Assembly: GCF_002837135.1 (NCBI RefSeq)
Contig: NZ_NWBQ01000011.1
Location: 1-64,000, forward strand
Direction of reading: 5' to 3'
DNA length: 64,000 nucleotides
Source of the DNA: Macromonas bipunctata
GTDB lineage: Bacteria > Pseudomonadota > Gammaproteobacteria > Burkholderiales > Burkholderiaceae_C
Below are positions 9,012-16,700 of this stretch, in pieces. Each line of letters opens with the position of its first letter. The stretch's first letter is position 1. The notes under the pieces were generated by a model. The model did not search any database. It was not told the origin of the DNA and worked only from the letters and a program-made list of their open reading frames with translations. Both the position numbers and the translations under genes were made by a program.

Positions 9012-10229
9012 ATGCAATTGAACGAGACCCTGTTGCGTGCCACGGACACGCTGACCGCCCTGCGACGCGACTTGCACGCCCACCCCGAGCTGTGTTTTGA
9101 GGAGGTGCGCACCGCCGATGTGGTGGTGCGCCAATTGGCGCAATGGGGCATTGAAGCGCGCTGCGGACTGGGCCAGACCGGCGTGGTGGCGGTGGTGCAT
9201 GGCCGCGATGGCGGAGCCTGTGGCCGTGCGGTCGGCCTGCGCGCCGATATGGACGCGCTGCCGATGACGGAACTCAACACCTTTGCCCACGCCAGCCAAC
9301 ACCCCGGCAAGATGCACGGCTGCGGCCACGATGGCCACACCGCCATGCTGCTGGGCGCGGCCCAGGCGCTGGCACAGCAACGCGATTTCGATGGAACGGT
9401 GTACCTGATCTTCCAGCCCGCAGAGGAAGGTGGTGGCGGAGCAAAACGCATGATGGACGATGGGCTGTTCGAGCGCTTTCCGATGGAAGCGGTGTTTGGG
9501 TTGCACAACTGGCCGGGGTTGCCCGAAGGCACGTTTGCCGTGAGTGCCGGGCCGGTGATGGCGTCGAGCAACGAGTTCAAGATCACCATTCGGGGCAAGG
9601 GCGGGCACGCTGCCATGCCACACAACACCATCGACCCGGTGCCGGTGGCGTGCCAGCTGGTGCTGGCGCTGCAAACAGTAGTGAGCCGCAACACCAAGCC
9701 GGTGGAAGCGGCGGTGGTGTCGGTGACGATGATCCACACCGGCGAGGCCACCAACGTGGTGCCCGATGTGTGCGAGATCCAGGGCACGGTGCGCACCTTC
9801 AGTGTGGCGGTGCTGGACATGGTGGAGCAACGCATGCGCGATATCGCACAGCACACCTGCGCCGCGTTTGGGGCCAGCTGCACGTTTGAGTTTGAACGCA
9901 ACTACCCGCCTACCGTCAACAGCGCCGCCGAAGCCGCTTTTGCGCGGCAGGTAATGCTGGACTTGGTGGGCCCGGAGCGCGTGCTGGCGCAAGAACCCAC
10001 GATGGGCGCCGAAGATTTTGCCTACATGTTGCAAGCCAAGCCGGGGGCGTATGTGTTCCTGGGCAACGGCGAAGGCGCACACCGCGCCGGTTACGCCGGG
10101 GGTGGCCACGATGCTGGCCCCTGCACGCTGCACAACCCGCGCTACGACTTCAACGACCGGCTGCTGCCCATCGGGGGCACGTATTGGGTGGAACTGGCGC
10201 GGCGCTGGTTACAGCAGCCTGCCGCCTGA
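9012..10229 (+). CDS. M20 family amidohydrolase (hippurate hydrolase-like)
   Basis: This 405-residue protein is a zinc amidohydrolase of the M20D group (hippurate, indole-acetyl-amino-acid and N-acyl-amino-acid hydrolases). The metal-binding segments [15 protein letters not shown] and [13 protein letters not shown] are intact, as is the late [10 protein letters not shown] block carrying the last metal-ligand region. I start at ATG 9012, with AGGGA six bases upstream; an in-frame start 21 codons earlier lacks a comparable ribosome site. It has no signal peptide and should be cytoplasmic. The exact acyl substrate cannot be read from sequence. It stands alone, divergent from rfbB and convergent with coaX. 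Confidence 0.9.
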   Translation: MQLNETLLRATDTLTALRRDLHAHPELCFEEVRTADVVVRQLAQWGIEARCGLGQTGVVAVVHGRDGGACGRAVGLRADMDALPMTELNTFAHASQHPGKMHGCGHDGHTAMLLGAAQALAQQRDFDGTVYLIFQPAEEGGGGAKRMMDDGLFERFPMEAVFGLHNWPGLPEGTFAVSAGPVMASSNEFKITIRGKGGHAAMPHNTIDPVPVACQLVLALQTVVSRNTKPVEAAVVSVTMIHTGEATNVVPDVCEIQGTVRTFSVAVLDMVEQRMRDIAQHTCAAFGASCTFEFERNYPPTVNSAAEAAFARQVMLDLVGPERVLAQEPTMGAEDFAYMLQAKPGAYVFLGNGEGAHRAGYAGGGHDAGPCTLHNPRYDFNDRLLPIGGTYWVELARRWLQQPAA

Positions 10230-10247
10230 ACCAGCAACGCCACCGCT

Positions 10248-11027
10248 TTAAGCTGGTTGCTGCGCCAACCGGTGTGCGGCAATGGCCAACAGGCCGTCGA
10301 AGATCAAGCCATCCACCAGCTCGAACGGCACGGTCATGCTGGGGGCCATTTTCCAGCCCGCACCGCCGGTCATGATGCACACAGGCTCTTGGCCGGTATG
10401 TTGGCGCAGGTTGTCCACCATGCGGTGAACGGCACCGGCAATGGCAAAGGTGCCGCCACTGGTCAGTGCATCGCTGGTGTTGGTGGGAAAGTTGCACACG
10501 TTGCCGGTGGGCACGTGCAGGCCAGCGGTGCCAGATTCCAGCGCGCGCAGCATGATGCCATGGCCAGGCAGGATGATGCCCCCCAGGAACTTGCCGTCGG
10601 CGTCGATGGCCTCGACCGTGACGGCGGTACCCACCATCACCACCACGCAGGGCTTGTGGCCATCACCGCGCGCCAGCAGGCGTTGGCGGGCGCCAATCAT
10701 GGCCACCCAGCGGTCGGAGCCCAGGCGCGAGGGGTGGTCGTAGCCGTTGGTCAGGCCCGCCTCGGTGGCACTGGAGACGACCCAGCGTGGGTGTACGTCC
10801 CAGACTTCAAGCTGCTCCTGCACCCGGCGCTTGACGGCGTCACCCGCCACGGTGCAGCCCAGTATCCATTGCGGCGCGGGCAGGCGGCGCCAGTCGCCTT
10901 CGGCCAGCGATTCAATGTTTTCCAGAAACTGCACCCCGTGCGCCAGCAAGGGGGCATCGGCGCGGGGGGCTTCGTACAGCGACCATTTGAGGCGCGTGTT
11001 TCCAACGTCCAGGGCAAGAAAGCTCAT
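10248..11027 (-). CDS. coaX: Type III pantothenate kinase
   Basis: This 259-residue enzyme phosphorylates pantothenate in the first step of coenzyme A synthesis. The N-terminal DVGNTRLKW matches the phosphate loop of the ASKHA-fold CoaX family, and [20 protein letters not shown] matches the central conserved region. Length is typical for the family. It sits on the minus strand between the convergent amidohydrolase and the persulfide dioxygenase gene, 27 bases beyond the latter's stop, so co-transcription is possible. In many betaproteobacteria coaX follows birA; birA is not present here. Confidence 0.93.
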   Translation of the reverse strand: MSFLALDVGNTRLKWSLYEAPRADAPLLAHGVQFLENIESLAEGDWRRLPAPQWILGCTVAGDAVKRRVQEQLEVWDVHPRWVVSSATEAGLTNGYDHPSRLGSDRWVAMIGARQRLLARGDGHKPCVVVMVGTAVTVEAIDADGKFLGGIILPGHGIMLRALESGTAGLHVPTGNVCNFPTNTSDALTSGGTFAIAGAVHRMVDNLRQHTGQEPVCIMTGGAGWKMAPSMTVPFELVDGLIFDGLLAIAAHRLAQQPA

Positions 11028-11054
11028 GGACGTGGATGATAGTCGGCTTCGGCC

Positions 11055-12179
11055 TCAGTTCTGGCGCCACGGCAGTCCGTGGAATCGCCAGCCACCCAAG
11101 TGACCACGCTGGCCGTTGGCATCGGGGTCGCCTTCAAAGCCTTCGAGGATGTTGTAAGCGGTCAGGCCAAGTTCGGTGGCGCGTTGGGCGGCGGCCACGG
11201 AGCGCACGCCGCTGCGGCACAGCATCAGCAGTTTCTGGCCGTGGGCAGCGGCTTGTTGCACTTCGGCATCAAAGTTGGGGTTGGCCTGCATGCCGGGCCA
11301 TTGCTTCCAAGCGGCGTTGAGGGCACCGGGCACAAAGCCGACCCAGGCACGTTCGGCATCGGTGCGTACGTCCACCAACACCGCTTCGCCCGCCTGCACC
11401 CATTGCCAAGCCAGTGGTGCCGACACATCGCCCGCGTAGCCGGTGGCGGGACGCGGTTGCATCAGCAAGGCACCGTCCACGTCGTGACGCAGGCCGGAGC
11501 TGAGGTTGGCGGGCACCGCTTCGTCGATGCGGCGCGGCCGAGGCAGTTGCAGCCCGGCCATGATGGCAACGAACTCGGCCTCGGTCTTGCCCGCCACGCG
11601 GGCGTTGGTGGCTTTTTCTTGCCCGATGCTGGAGTGGCTGCGGCCCTGGTAGTCGTGGCCGGGCCAGACCAGGGTGTCGTCAGGCAAGGCCAACAGCACT
11701 TGCGTCAGGCTGTGGTACATGGCCTGCGCACTGCCGGATTGGAAGTCTGTGCGGCCACAGCCGTTGATGAGCAGGGTGTCGCCGGTGAAGGCGTGGCGCT
11801 GTTCGCCGTCGTCCCAGGTGAAGGACATGCTGCCCGCCGTGTGCCCGGGCGTGGCCAGGGCGCGCAGCTGGTGGCGGCCAAAGGCCAAGGTGTCACCGTG
11901 CTGCAGTTGCACCGAGGCGTTGCCGATGCCGCAAGCCGCCGGGGCGGCGGTGCGCGCGCCGGTGTGTTCGGCCAGCACTGCCGCGCTGGTGATGTGGTCG
12001 GCGTGGGCGTGGGTTTCCACCGTCCACAGCAGCTTGAGGCCGTACTGGCGCAGGGTGGCCAGGTCGCGCTGGAGCTGGGTGTCCACCGGGTCGATCAGCA
12101 GGGCCTCACGCGTCACGTCGTCGAACAGAATGTAGGTGTAGGTGCTGGAGTCGGGATCGAACAGCTGGATGGGCAACAT
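11055..12179 (-). CDS. Persulfide dioxygenase-rhodanese fusion (ETHE1-like)
   Basis: This 374-residue protein joins an N-terminal metallo-beta-lactamase-fold persulfide dioxygenase (ETHE1/Blh type) to a C-terminal rhodanese domain. The iron-site motif THAHADH is near residue 55, followed by GHTAGS and GDTLLINGCGRTDF. The rhodanese active loop is CRSGVRS near residue 340. Such fusions oxidise glutathione persulfide to sulfite and move sulfane sulfur between sulfite and thiosulfate. I start at ATG 12179 (MLPIQLFDPDSSTY), where family similarity begins, rather than at an upstream in-frame codon. It is divergent from the PmpAB-type transporter genes, which fits a sulfide-detoxification locus. Confidence 0.9.
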   Translation of the reverse strand: MLPIQLFDPDSSTYTYILFDDVTREALLIDPVDTQLQRDLATLRQYGLKLLWTVETHAHADHITSAAVLAEHTGARTAAPAACGIGNASVQLQHGDTLAFGRHQLRALATPGHTAGSMSFTWDDGEQRHAFTGDTLLINGCGRTDFQSGSAQAMYHSLTQVLLALPDDTLVWPGHDYQGRSHSSIGQEKATNARVAGKTEAEFVAIMAGLQLPRPRRIDEAVPANLSSGLRHDVDGALLMQPRPATGYAGDVSAPLAWQWVQAGEAVLVDVRTDAERAWVGFVPGALNAAWKQWPGMQANPNFDAEVQQAAAHGQKLLMLCRSGVRSVAAAQRATELGLTAYNILEGFEGDPDANGQRGHLGGWRFHGLPWRQN

Positions 12180-12315
12180 GGGCGGGAACCTCGCAGGTGA
12201 AGGGCCAAGGGGTGTTGAACGGGTGAACCTTGGCATTTTTACACCAAAGAGGCAAAACGGCCGGTTGGTGCGAAAATACTGGTATGGGTTTGTTTGTTAA
12301 TGCAAGGAGCGTGTG

Positions 12316-12720
12316 ATGCACCCTTATGTACAGGCCGCCGTGGGTGGCGGGTTGATTGGACTGGCCAGCTGGCTGGTGCTGGCCGGGCTGGGGCGGGTCA
12401 CTGGCATCAGCGGCATTGCCTGCGGGGTAATGGGCCCGCAGACGCCAGCGGTGCGCTGGCGCTGGGCGTTTCTGGTCGGGCTGGTGGCGGGCGGCACGCT
12501 GTTCGGGCTGTGGCTGGAGCCGCCGACGCTGCCCGAGCGTTCGCCGCTGCTGCTGCTGGCGGCGGGGCTGCTGGTGGGCTACGGTACGGTGCGGGGCTCG
12601 GGTTGCACCAGTGGCCACGGCGTGTGCGGGCTGGGGCGGCGCTCCGTGCGTTCGCTGGTGGCGGTGCTGACGTTCATGGCCACCGCGTTTGCCACCGTGT
12701 TTGTGATGGGACAACTGTAG
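12316..12720 (+). CDS. YeeE/YedE-family sulfur transporter half (PmpA-like)
   Basis: This 134-residue membrane protein is the first half of a two-gene YeeE/YedE-type permease for sulfur compounds (PmpA type). Four hydrophobic segments can be seen. The conserved cysteine motifs [12 protein letters not shown] and [12 protein letters not shown] mark the sulfur path in this family. I start at ATG 12316, with AAGGAG six bases upstream; the preceding GTG codon is in frame. Its partner (14462-14962) is normally adjacent but is here 1.7 kb away, because an IscB element lies between them. The final codons of this gene overlap the predicted guide end of the element's RNA. Confidence 0.87.
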   Translation: MHPYVQAAVGGGLIGLASWLVLAGLGRVTGISGIACGVMGPQTPAVRWRWAFLVGLVAGGTLFGLWLEPPTLPERSPLLLLAAGLLVGYGTVRGSGCTSGHGVCGLGRRSVRSLVAVLTFMATAFATVFVMGQL

Positions 12721-13045
12721 TCAATCACCCCGTCCTAAAGGACGAGGCTTGGGCATTAATTGCTTGAAGCCTGAGATTGATCAGACCGAGTAGTCGAAAA
12801 GCTACTACGTTGCCAGTAAGTACAAGACTCACCTCGGAGTGCTTCCTCAGCTCTGAGCTCTGAAAGTCGCAGCAGCAGACAAGCGTCGGGTACGTACGAA
12901 CCGGGCTGCGATAGGCACTCAGGTGCCAAGCTGGCTGACAACATGGTCGAGGGGAGCGATGCCGCAAGGTATCTGTCACAAGGCCCGTAAGGGCAAAGCT
13001 GTATCCAGCCGGTAGCTGTGCTGTTCACAGTGTGTAGGAGATGTC
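12721..13045 (+). ncRNA. Candidate omega RNA (HEARO RNA) of IscB
   Basis: This 325-base non-coding stretch directly precedes iscB on the same strand, where IscB omega RNAs are encoded. It is rich in short hairpins: the end hairpin at 12726-12750, GTAG/CTAC near 12790-12806, GGCAC/GTGCC around the tetraloop TCAG near 12916-12931, and GCCC-GTAA-GGGC near 12983-12996. In this family the guide is at the 5' end and is read from DNA outside the element. That would put it roughly at 12704-12725, in the last codons of the pmpA-like gene. Boundaries and fold are by eye; a covariance-model search would settle them. Confidence 0.7.
12726..12750 (+). repeat. Left-end hairpin of the IscB element
   Basis: The layout is CACCCCG, a 4-base arm TCCT, loop AA, arm AGGA, then CGAGGCTT. 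The right-end hairpin has the same frame (C-W-CCCCG, arm, RA loop, arm, CGAGG-Y-TT) with a different but still complementary arm. The arms covary, which supports a folded structure of the kind recognised at IS200/IS605 ends. Confidence 0.72.
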
Positions 13046-14374
13046 GTGGCTGTATTGGTATTGGATCGCAGCGGTAAACCTTTAATGCCTTGCAGCGAAA
13101 AGCGTGCGAGATTGTTGCTCGAGCGTGGTCGTGCCCGGGTGCATCGCGTCGTGCCGATGGTCATACGCCTGGTTGACCGACAGGTGGCGGACTGTACGCT
13201 GCAGCCGGTGCGCGTGAAGTTGGACCCAGGCAGCAAAACCACGGGCTTGGCATTGGTGCGTGACGCGGAGCGCATTGATGTCACCACGGGTGAGATTCAG
13301 CGGGAAGCCGCTGTCCTAAACCTGATGGAGCTGGTGCACCGTGGGCGTCAGATTTCAGAAGCATTGAGTGCGCGCAGCCGTATGCGCAGGTGTCGTCGCG
13401 GCAATTTGCGCTACCGAGCTCCTAGGTTCTTGAACCGGCGCAAGCCGCAAGGTTGGTTGCCACCGTCACTGCGGCATAGAGTGGATACCACCGTGGCTTG
13501 GGTCGAACGTTTGCGGCGCTGGACGCCTGTCGTGGCCATCTCTTCGGAGCTGGTGCGTTTCAATATGCAAGCGCTTGCCAATTCCGAGATTGCTGGCGTA
13601 GAGTACCAGCAAGGCACGCTGGCAGGTTACGAAGTACGTGAATACCTGCTGGAGAAGTGGGGCCGCAAGTGTGCTTATTGTTGCGCCACTGAGGTGCCAT
13701 TGCAGGTAGAGCACATCCAGCCAAAGGCCCGAGGTGGAACTAACCGCATCAGCAACTTGACCTTGGCGTGCCGACCGTGCAACGAGCGCAAGGCAGCTAG
13801 GCCGGTGCAAGAGTTTCTAGCTAAAGAGCCGCAACGGCTGGCGAGCGTCCTAGCGCAAGCCAAACGTCCCTTGAAAGATGCCGCTGCCGTCAACACCACC
13901 CGGTGGGCCTTGGCCAATGCGCTCAAAGACACTGGCTTGCCGGTCGAACTGGCTTCAGGCGGTCAAACAAAATACAACCGAGTTCGCTTGGGGTTGCAAA
14001 AAACCCATGCCTTAGATGCGGTTTGCGTGGGTGTAGTAGGAACAACCGTGACCCACAGCCAACAACCGACGTTGACGATCACGTGTACGGGGCGAGGCAG
14101 CTACCAGCGCACACGCCTGGATCAGTACGGCTTCCCGAGAGGCTACTTGATGCGAACCAAGCGCGTCAAAGGCTTTGGGACTGGTGACATGGTGCGGGCT
14201 CACGTCACTTCCGGCAAGAAAGTCGGCAACTATGTTGGTCGTGTAGCGGTACGCGCGAGCGGCAGCTTCAACATTCGCACCAGCGGCGAATTGGTGCAAG
14301 GCATCTCACACAAGTATTGCCACTTGGTGCAGCGCGCCGACGGCTATGGCTATTTCTTCAACTACAGGGCATAA
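13046..14374 (+). CDS. iscB: IscB, RNA-guided HNH/RuvC nuclease
   Basis: This 442-residue protein is an IscB, the ancestor-type relative of Cas9 that cuts DNA under guidance of an omega RNA. It starts with the PLMP domain (SGKPLMPCSEKRARLLL). RuvC-I follows with LDPGSKTTGLAL, then an Arg-rich bridge helix region (SRMRRCRRGNLRYRAPRF). RuvC-II is AISSELVRFN. The inserted HNH has CAYC, VEHIQPKARGG and CRPCNERK. RuvC-III is THALDAVCVG. All the catalytic positions I can identify are present. The start is GTG 13046, with TAGGAG six bases upstream. Its GC is lower than that of the flanking transporter genes. Activity is inferred from intact motifs. Confidence 0.93.
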   Translation: MAVLVLDRSGKPLMPCSEKRARLLLERGRARVHRVVPMVIRLVDRQVADCTLQPVRVKLDPGSKTTGLALVRDAERIDVTTGEIQREAAVLNLMELVHRGRQISEALSARSRMRRCRRGNLRYRAPRFLNRRKPQGWLPPSLRHRVDTTVAWVERLRRWTPVVAISSELVRFNMQALANSEIAGVEYQQGTLAGYEVREYLLEKWGRKCAYCCATEVPLQVEHIQPKARGGTNRISNLTLACRPCNERKAARPVQEFLAKEPQRLASVLAQAKRPLKDAAAVNTTRWALANALKDTGLPVELASGGQTKYNRVRLGLQKTHALDAVCVGVVGTTVTHSQQPTLTITCTGRGSYQRTRLDQYGFPRGYLMRTKRVKGFGTGDMVRAHVTSGKKVGNYVGRVAVRASGSFNIRTSGELVQGISHKYCHLVQRADGYGYFFNYRA

Positions 14375-14422
14375 CGAAAAAGGATGCGGGTAAGGGTCGT
14401 GCTAGGGCACGACGCGCTCTGC

Positions 14423-14447
14423 CTCCCCGGCATGAATGCCGAGGTTT
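14423..14447 (+). repeat. Right-end hairpin of the IscB element
   Basis: The layout is CTCCCCG, arm GCAT, loop GA, arm ATGC, then CGAGGTTT. It mirrors the left-end hairpin with a compensated arm. About 14 bases separate it from the ATGA that begins the pmpB-like gene. Confidence 0.72.
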
Positions 14448-14461
14448 CCCGCGCAGCTTTG

Positions 14462-14962
14462 ATGACAACAACGACGCTGAATCCGAATCAACCTGCCAAC
14501 AATACGCCGGGCGTGGCGGTGCTGCTGCTGGCGCTGGTGGCCGGGGTGCTGTTTGCGCTGGGGCTTGTGGTGTCGGGTATGACGCAGCCGGGCAAGGTGC
14601 TGGGCTTTTTGAACCTGGCGGGCATGGCGCAAGGGGAATTTCCGGGCGCGTGGGATCCGAGCCTGGGGTTTGTGATGGGCGGCGCGGTGCTGGTGACGCT
14701 GATGGCGTTCTGGATCACGCCCGCCGATCCGCAGCACCCGCAGCGCAAGCCGTGGCTGGCACCGAGGTTTGAACTGCCCACCCGCACCGAGCTGGACGCG
14801 CGCCTGCTCACGGGTGCGGCGCTGTTTGGCATTGGCTGGGGCTTGGCCGGTTATTGCCCCGGCCCGGCGCTGGCGTCGCTGTTTACCGGTGGCAGCGACG
14901 TGTGGTGGTTTGTACCCGCCATGCTGGCGGGGATGTGGCTGGCGCAACGCACCAGCCGCTGA
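14462..14962 (+). CDS. DUF6691/YeeE-family sulfur transporter half (PmpB-like)
   Basis: This 166-residue membrane protein is the second half of the PmpAB/YeeE-type sulfur permease. It has four or five hydrophobic segments, the GMTQPGKVLGFL motif near the N-terminus and the conserved cysteine motif GLAGYCPGPALAS near the C-terminus. I start at ATG 14462 (MTTTTLNPN), right at the edge of the IscB element; the open frame upstream is element sequence. Its original upstream ribosome site was probably displaced by the insertion, and only a weak purine stretch now precedes it. Expression may therefore be altered, but the frame is intact. Confidence 0.85.
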   Translation: MTTTTLNPNQPANNTPGVAVLLLALVAGVLFALGLVVSGMTQPGKVLGFLNLAGMAQGEFPGAWDPSLGFVMGGAVLVTLMAFWITPADPQHPQRKPWLAPRFELPTRTELDARLLTGAALFGIGWGLAGYCPGPALASLFTGGSDVWWFVPAMLAGMWLAQRTSR

Positions 14963-14980
14963 ACCACCACGCTCCCGCCA

Positions 14981-15961
14981 TCAGGACTGCAGCGCGTTCC
15001 ACATGTCCTTGTCGCGCTCGGCGGTCCAGATGCGCGGGTTCTTGATGCCGCTGGCCTCGTCGTAGGCGCGGGTCACGTCGAACGGCAGGCAGTGTTCGTA
15101 GATGAACACGTGGCCGAAGACGGGGTCCATGCTCTTGCGGGTGTGGGCCATGGCGGCTTTCAGGTCCATGTTGGCGGCCACGGCTTCCTTGCCGGCCTGG
15201 AACAGGGTGCTCACCCAGCGCTGGGTGTAGTCCAGCGCCTTGTTCACGTTGTCGTTGCCTTTCATGGCTTCGCCACGGCCCGGCACGATGAATTCGGCGT
15301 TGAGGTCGCGCAGAGCTTCCAAAGTGGCGGGCCATTCTTCGAGTTGTGCGTCGCCGGTGTACACGCCTGCTTCGTACTCAACCAAGTCGCCGCTGAACAG
15401 CACTTTTTCTTCTTCCACCCAGGCAATGGTGTCGCCACGGGTGTGGCCCGCGCCCGGATGCCAAATCTGCACTTTGACACCACCCAGGTCAATTTCCAGC
15501 GTGCCTTGACGGCCCGGTTGGCCATCGCCCACCACCATCGTCGGCCAAGTCAGGCCGGGGATGCTGTCGGCACCACGGAACAGACGCGGAAAGCGTTCCA
15601 TCTCGCTCTTCATGTCTTGTGCGCCGCGCTCAACGATGAGTTCGTAGGTGCCACGGCTGGCGATGATTTCGGTCGCGCCCTCGTCCACGTAGGCACTGGC
15701 ACCCAGCACGCGCACGGCGTGGTAGTGGGTCAGCAGCACGTACTTGATGGGCTTGTCGGACACGGTGCGGATCTTGGCGATCAGGTCGCGCGCCATGGCC
15801 GGGGTGGCGGTGGCGTCGCTGACCATGATGTACTTGTCGCCAATGATGACGCCCGAGTTCGGGTCGCCTTCGGCGGTATAGGCCCAGCAGTGGGCGCTGA
15901 GTTGCTCAAAAGTGATTTTTTTTTCTTCCAGGTCGGCCTGGCTGGCAAAGGCTTTGCTCAT
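14981..15961 (-). CDS. Metallo-beta-lactamase-fold hydrolase with an altered HxHxDH motif
   Basis: This 326-residue cytoplasmic protein has the MBL fold: GVIIGDKYIMVSDATAT early, GAGHTRGDTIAWVEEE in the middle and LFSGDLVEYEAG for the bridging Asp region. The first metal motif reads THYHAVRVLG, so the Asp-His of HxHxDH is replaced by Val-Arg. Similar sequences are, as I recall, labelled only MBL-fold hydrolase. The C-terminal 80 residues (KSMDPVFGHVFIYEHCLPFDVTRAYDEASG) form a family-specific tail. It is convergent with the pmpB-like gene. The substrate is unknown; one metal site may be lost or built differently. Confidence 0.8.
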   Translation of the reverse strand: MSKAFASQADLEEKKITFEQLSAHCWAYTAEGDPNSGVIIGDKYIMVSDATATPAMARDLIAKIRTVSDKPIKYVLLTHYHAVRVLGASAYVDEGATEIIASRGTYELIVERGAQDMKSEMERFPRLFRGADSIPGLTWPTMVVGDGQPGRQGTLEIDLGGVKVQIWHPGAGHTRGDTIAWVEEEKVLFSGDLVEYEAGVYTGDAQLEEWPATLEALRDLNAEFIVPGRGEAMKGNDNVNKALDYTQRWVSTLFQAGKEAVAANMDLKAAMAHTRKSMDPVFGHVFIYEHCLPFDVTRAYDEASGIKNPRIWTAERDKDMWNALQS

Positions 15962-16065
15962 GGTGTGTCTCCGGGGTTGCGGGGGGATAAGGTCTTGACG
16001 TCTGGAATTCTACCTAAACAAAACGAGTTACACATTATTGAATTCCAACCCTGGCACAAAAAGGG

Positions 16066-16689
16066 TCATTCCAGCGGCCAGACCACGCCGTTGTCGTTCA
16101 GGATGGCGTCCAGCGGCACGTCGTGCGGCTCGGGCTCCAGGTCGGGCAAGAAGCCGTGGGTGTAGCCCAGCCCGACCGTGAAGGGCTTGGGTTGCAGCTG
16201 CGCCAGCGTGCGGTCGTAGAAGCCGCCGCCGTAGCCCAGCCGGTAGCCGCCGGGGCCATAGCCCACGCAAGGCACAAACAGCAGCGTGGGCTGGATAAGT
16301 TCGGTGTCCTTGGGCTTGGGGATGCCGTAGGCGTCTTCCTCCATCGGGCAGCCTGGGTACCAGGTGTAGAAACTCAGGGTGCGGTCGATCTTGTTGATGA
16401 CGGGCAGGCCGATGCGGCGGCGCTGGCTGGCGTGGCGCGCGTCGGCTTCCATGCCCGCCTCTTGCCAGCGGAACAGCGCGGGCAGCGGGTCGAATTCGCC
16501 CTTGATGGGCCAGTAGGCACCAATCACCACGTCGGGCCGATCGACCAGCCAGACGCGCAGCACGCGCTGCAGGGCCTCGGCGCGGGCGAGCCGGTCGGGC
16601 AGGCGCAGCCGCTCTGCCACCAGTTGTTGACGCCATAAAGCTTTGCGTGGAACCGCATCGGGTGCGGTGGCAGGGGGTTTGTTGTCCAT
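16066..16689 (-). CDS. 5-formyltetrahydrofolate cyclo-ligase
   Basis: This 207-residue enzyme converts 5-formyl-THF to 5,10-methenyl-THF using ATP. The N-terminal RKALWRQQLVAERL matches the family start. The core motif GYGPGGYRLGYGGGFYDRTL holds the ATP-binding glycine-rich loop. Length is typical. Its start codon at 16689 lies only 11 bases from the start of the divergent slt gene at 16701, so each promoter must overlap the other gene. Confidence 0.93.
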   Translation of the reverse strand: MDNKPPATAPDAVPRKALWRQQLVAERLRLPDRLARAEALQRVLRVWLVDRPDVVIGAYWPIKGEFDPLPALFRWQEAGMEADARHASQRRRIGLPVINKIDRTLSFYTWYPGCPMEEDAYGIPKPKDTELIQPTLLFVPCVGYGPGGYRLGYGGGFYDRTLAQLQPKPFTVGLGYTHGFLPDLEPEPHDVPLDAILNDNGVVWPLE

Positions 16690-16700
16690 AATTCCGGGCT

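Larger units (their letters stand above)
12721..14461 (+). mobile_element. IscB (HEARO/IS200-IS605-like) element inserted between pmpA- and pmpB-like genes
   Basis: The element carries a candidate omega/HEARO RNA followed by iscB and is bounded by two matching subterminal hairpins (12726-12750 and 14423-14447). Its left edge is close to the pmpA-like stop codon at 12720. Its right edge is close to 14461, immediately before ATGACAACAACG, the start of the pmpB-like gene. HEARO elements are reported to insert just before ATGA or GTGA, which fits exactly. No Y1 (TnpA) transposase gene lies in or beside it, so it would have to be moved in trans. Exact ends are inferred within several bases. Confidence 0.75.

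Noticed and set aside
8909-9901. Apparent N-terminal extension of RfbB by about 330 residues.
   Set aside because: It is antisense to the M20 amidohydrolase; RfbB similarity and the ribosome site begin at 8908.
12721-13045. The hairpin-rich region considered as a CRISPR array or ordinary riboswitch.
   Set aside because: There are no regular repeats and spacers and no riboswitch core; position and end hairpins fit an IscB omega RNA better.
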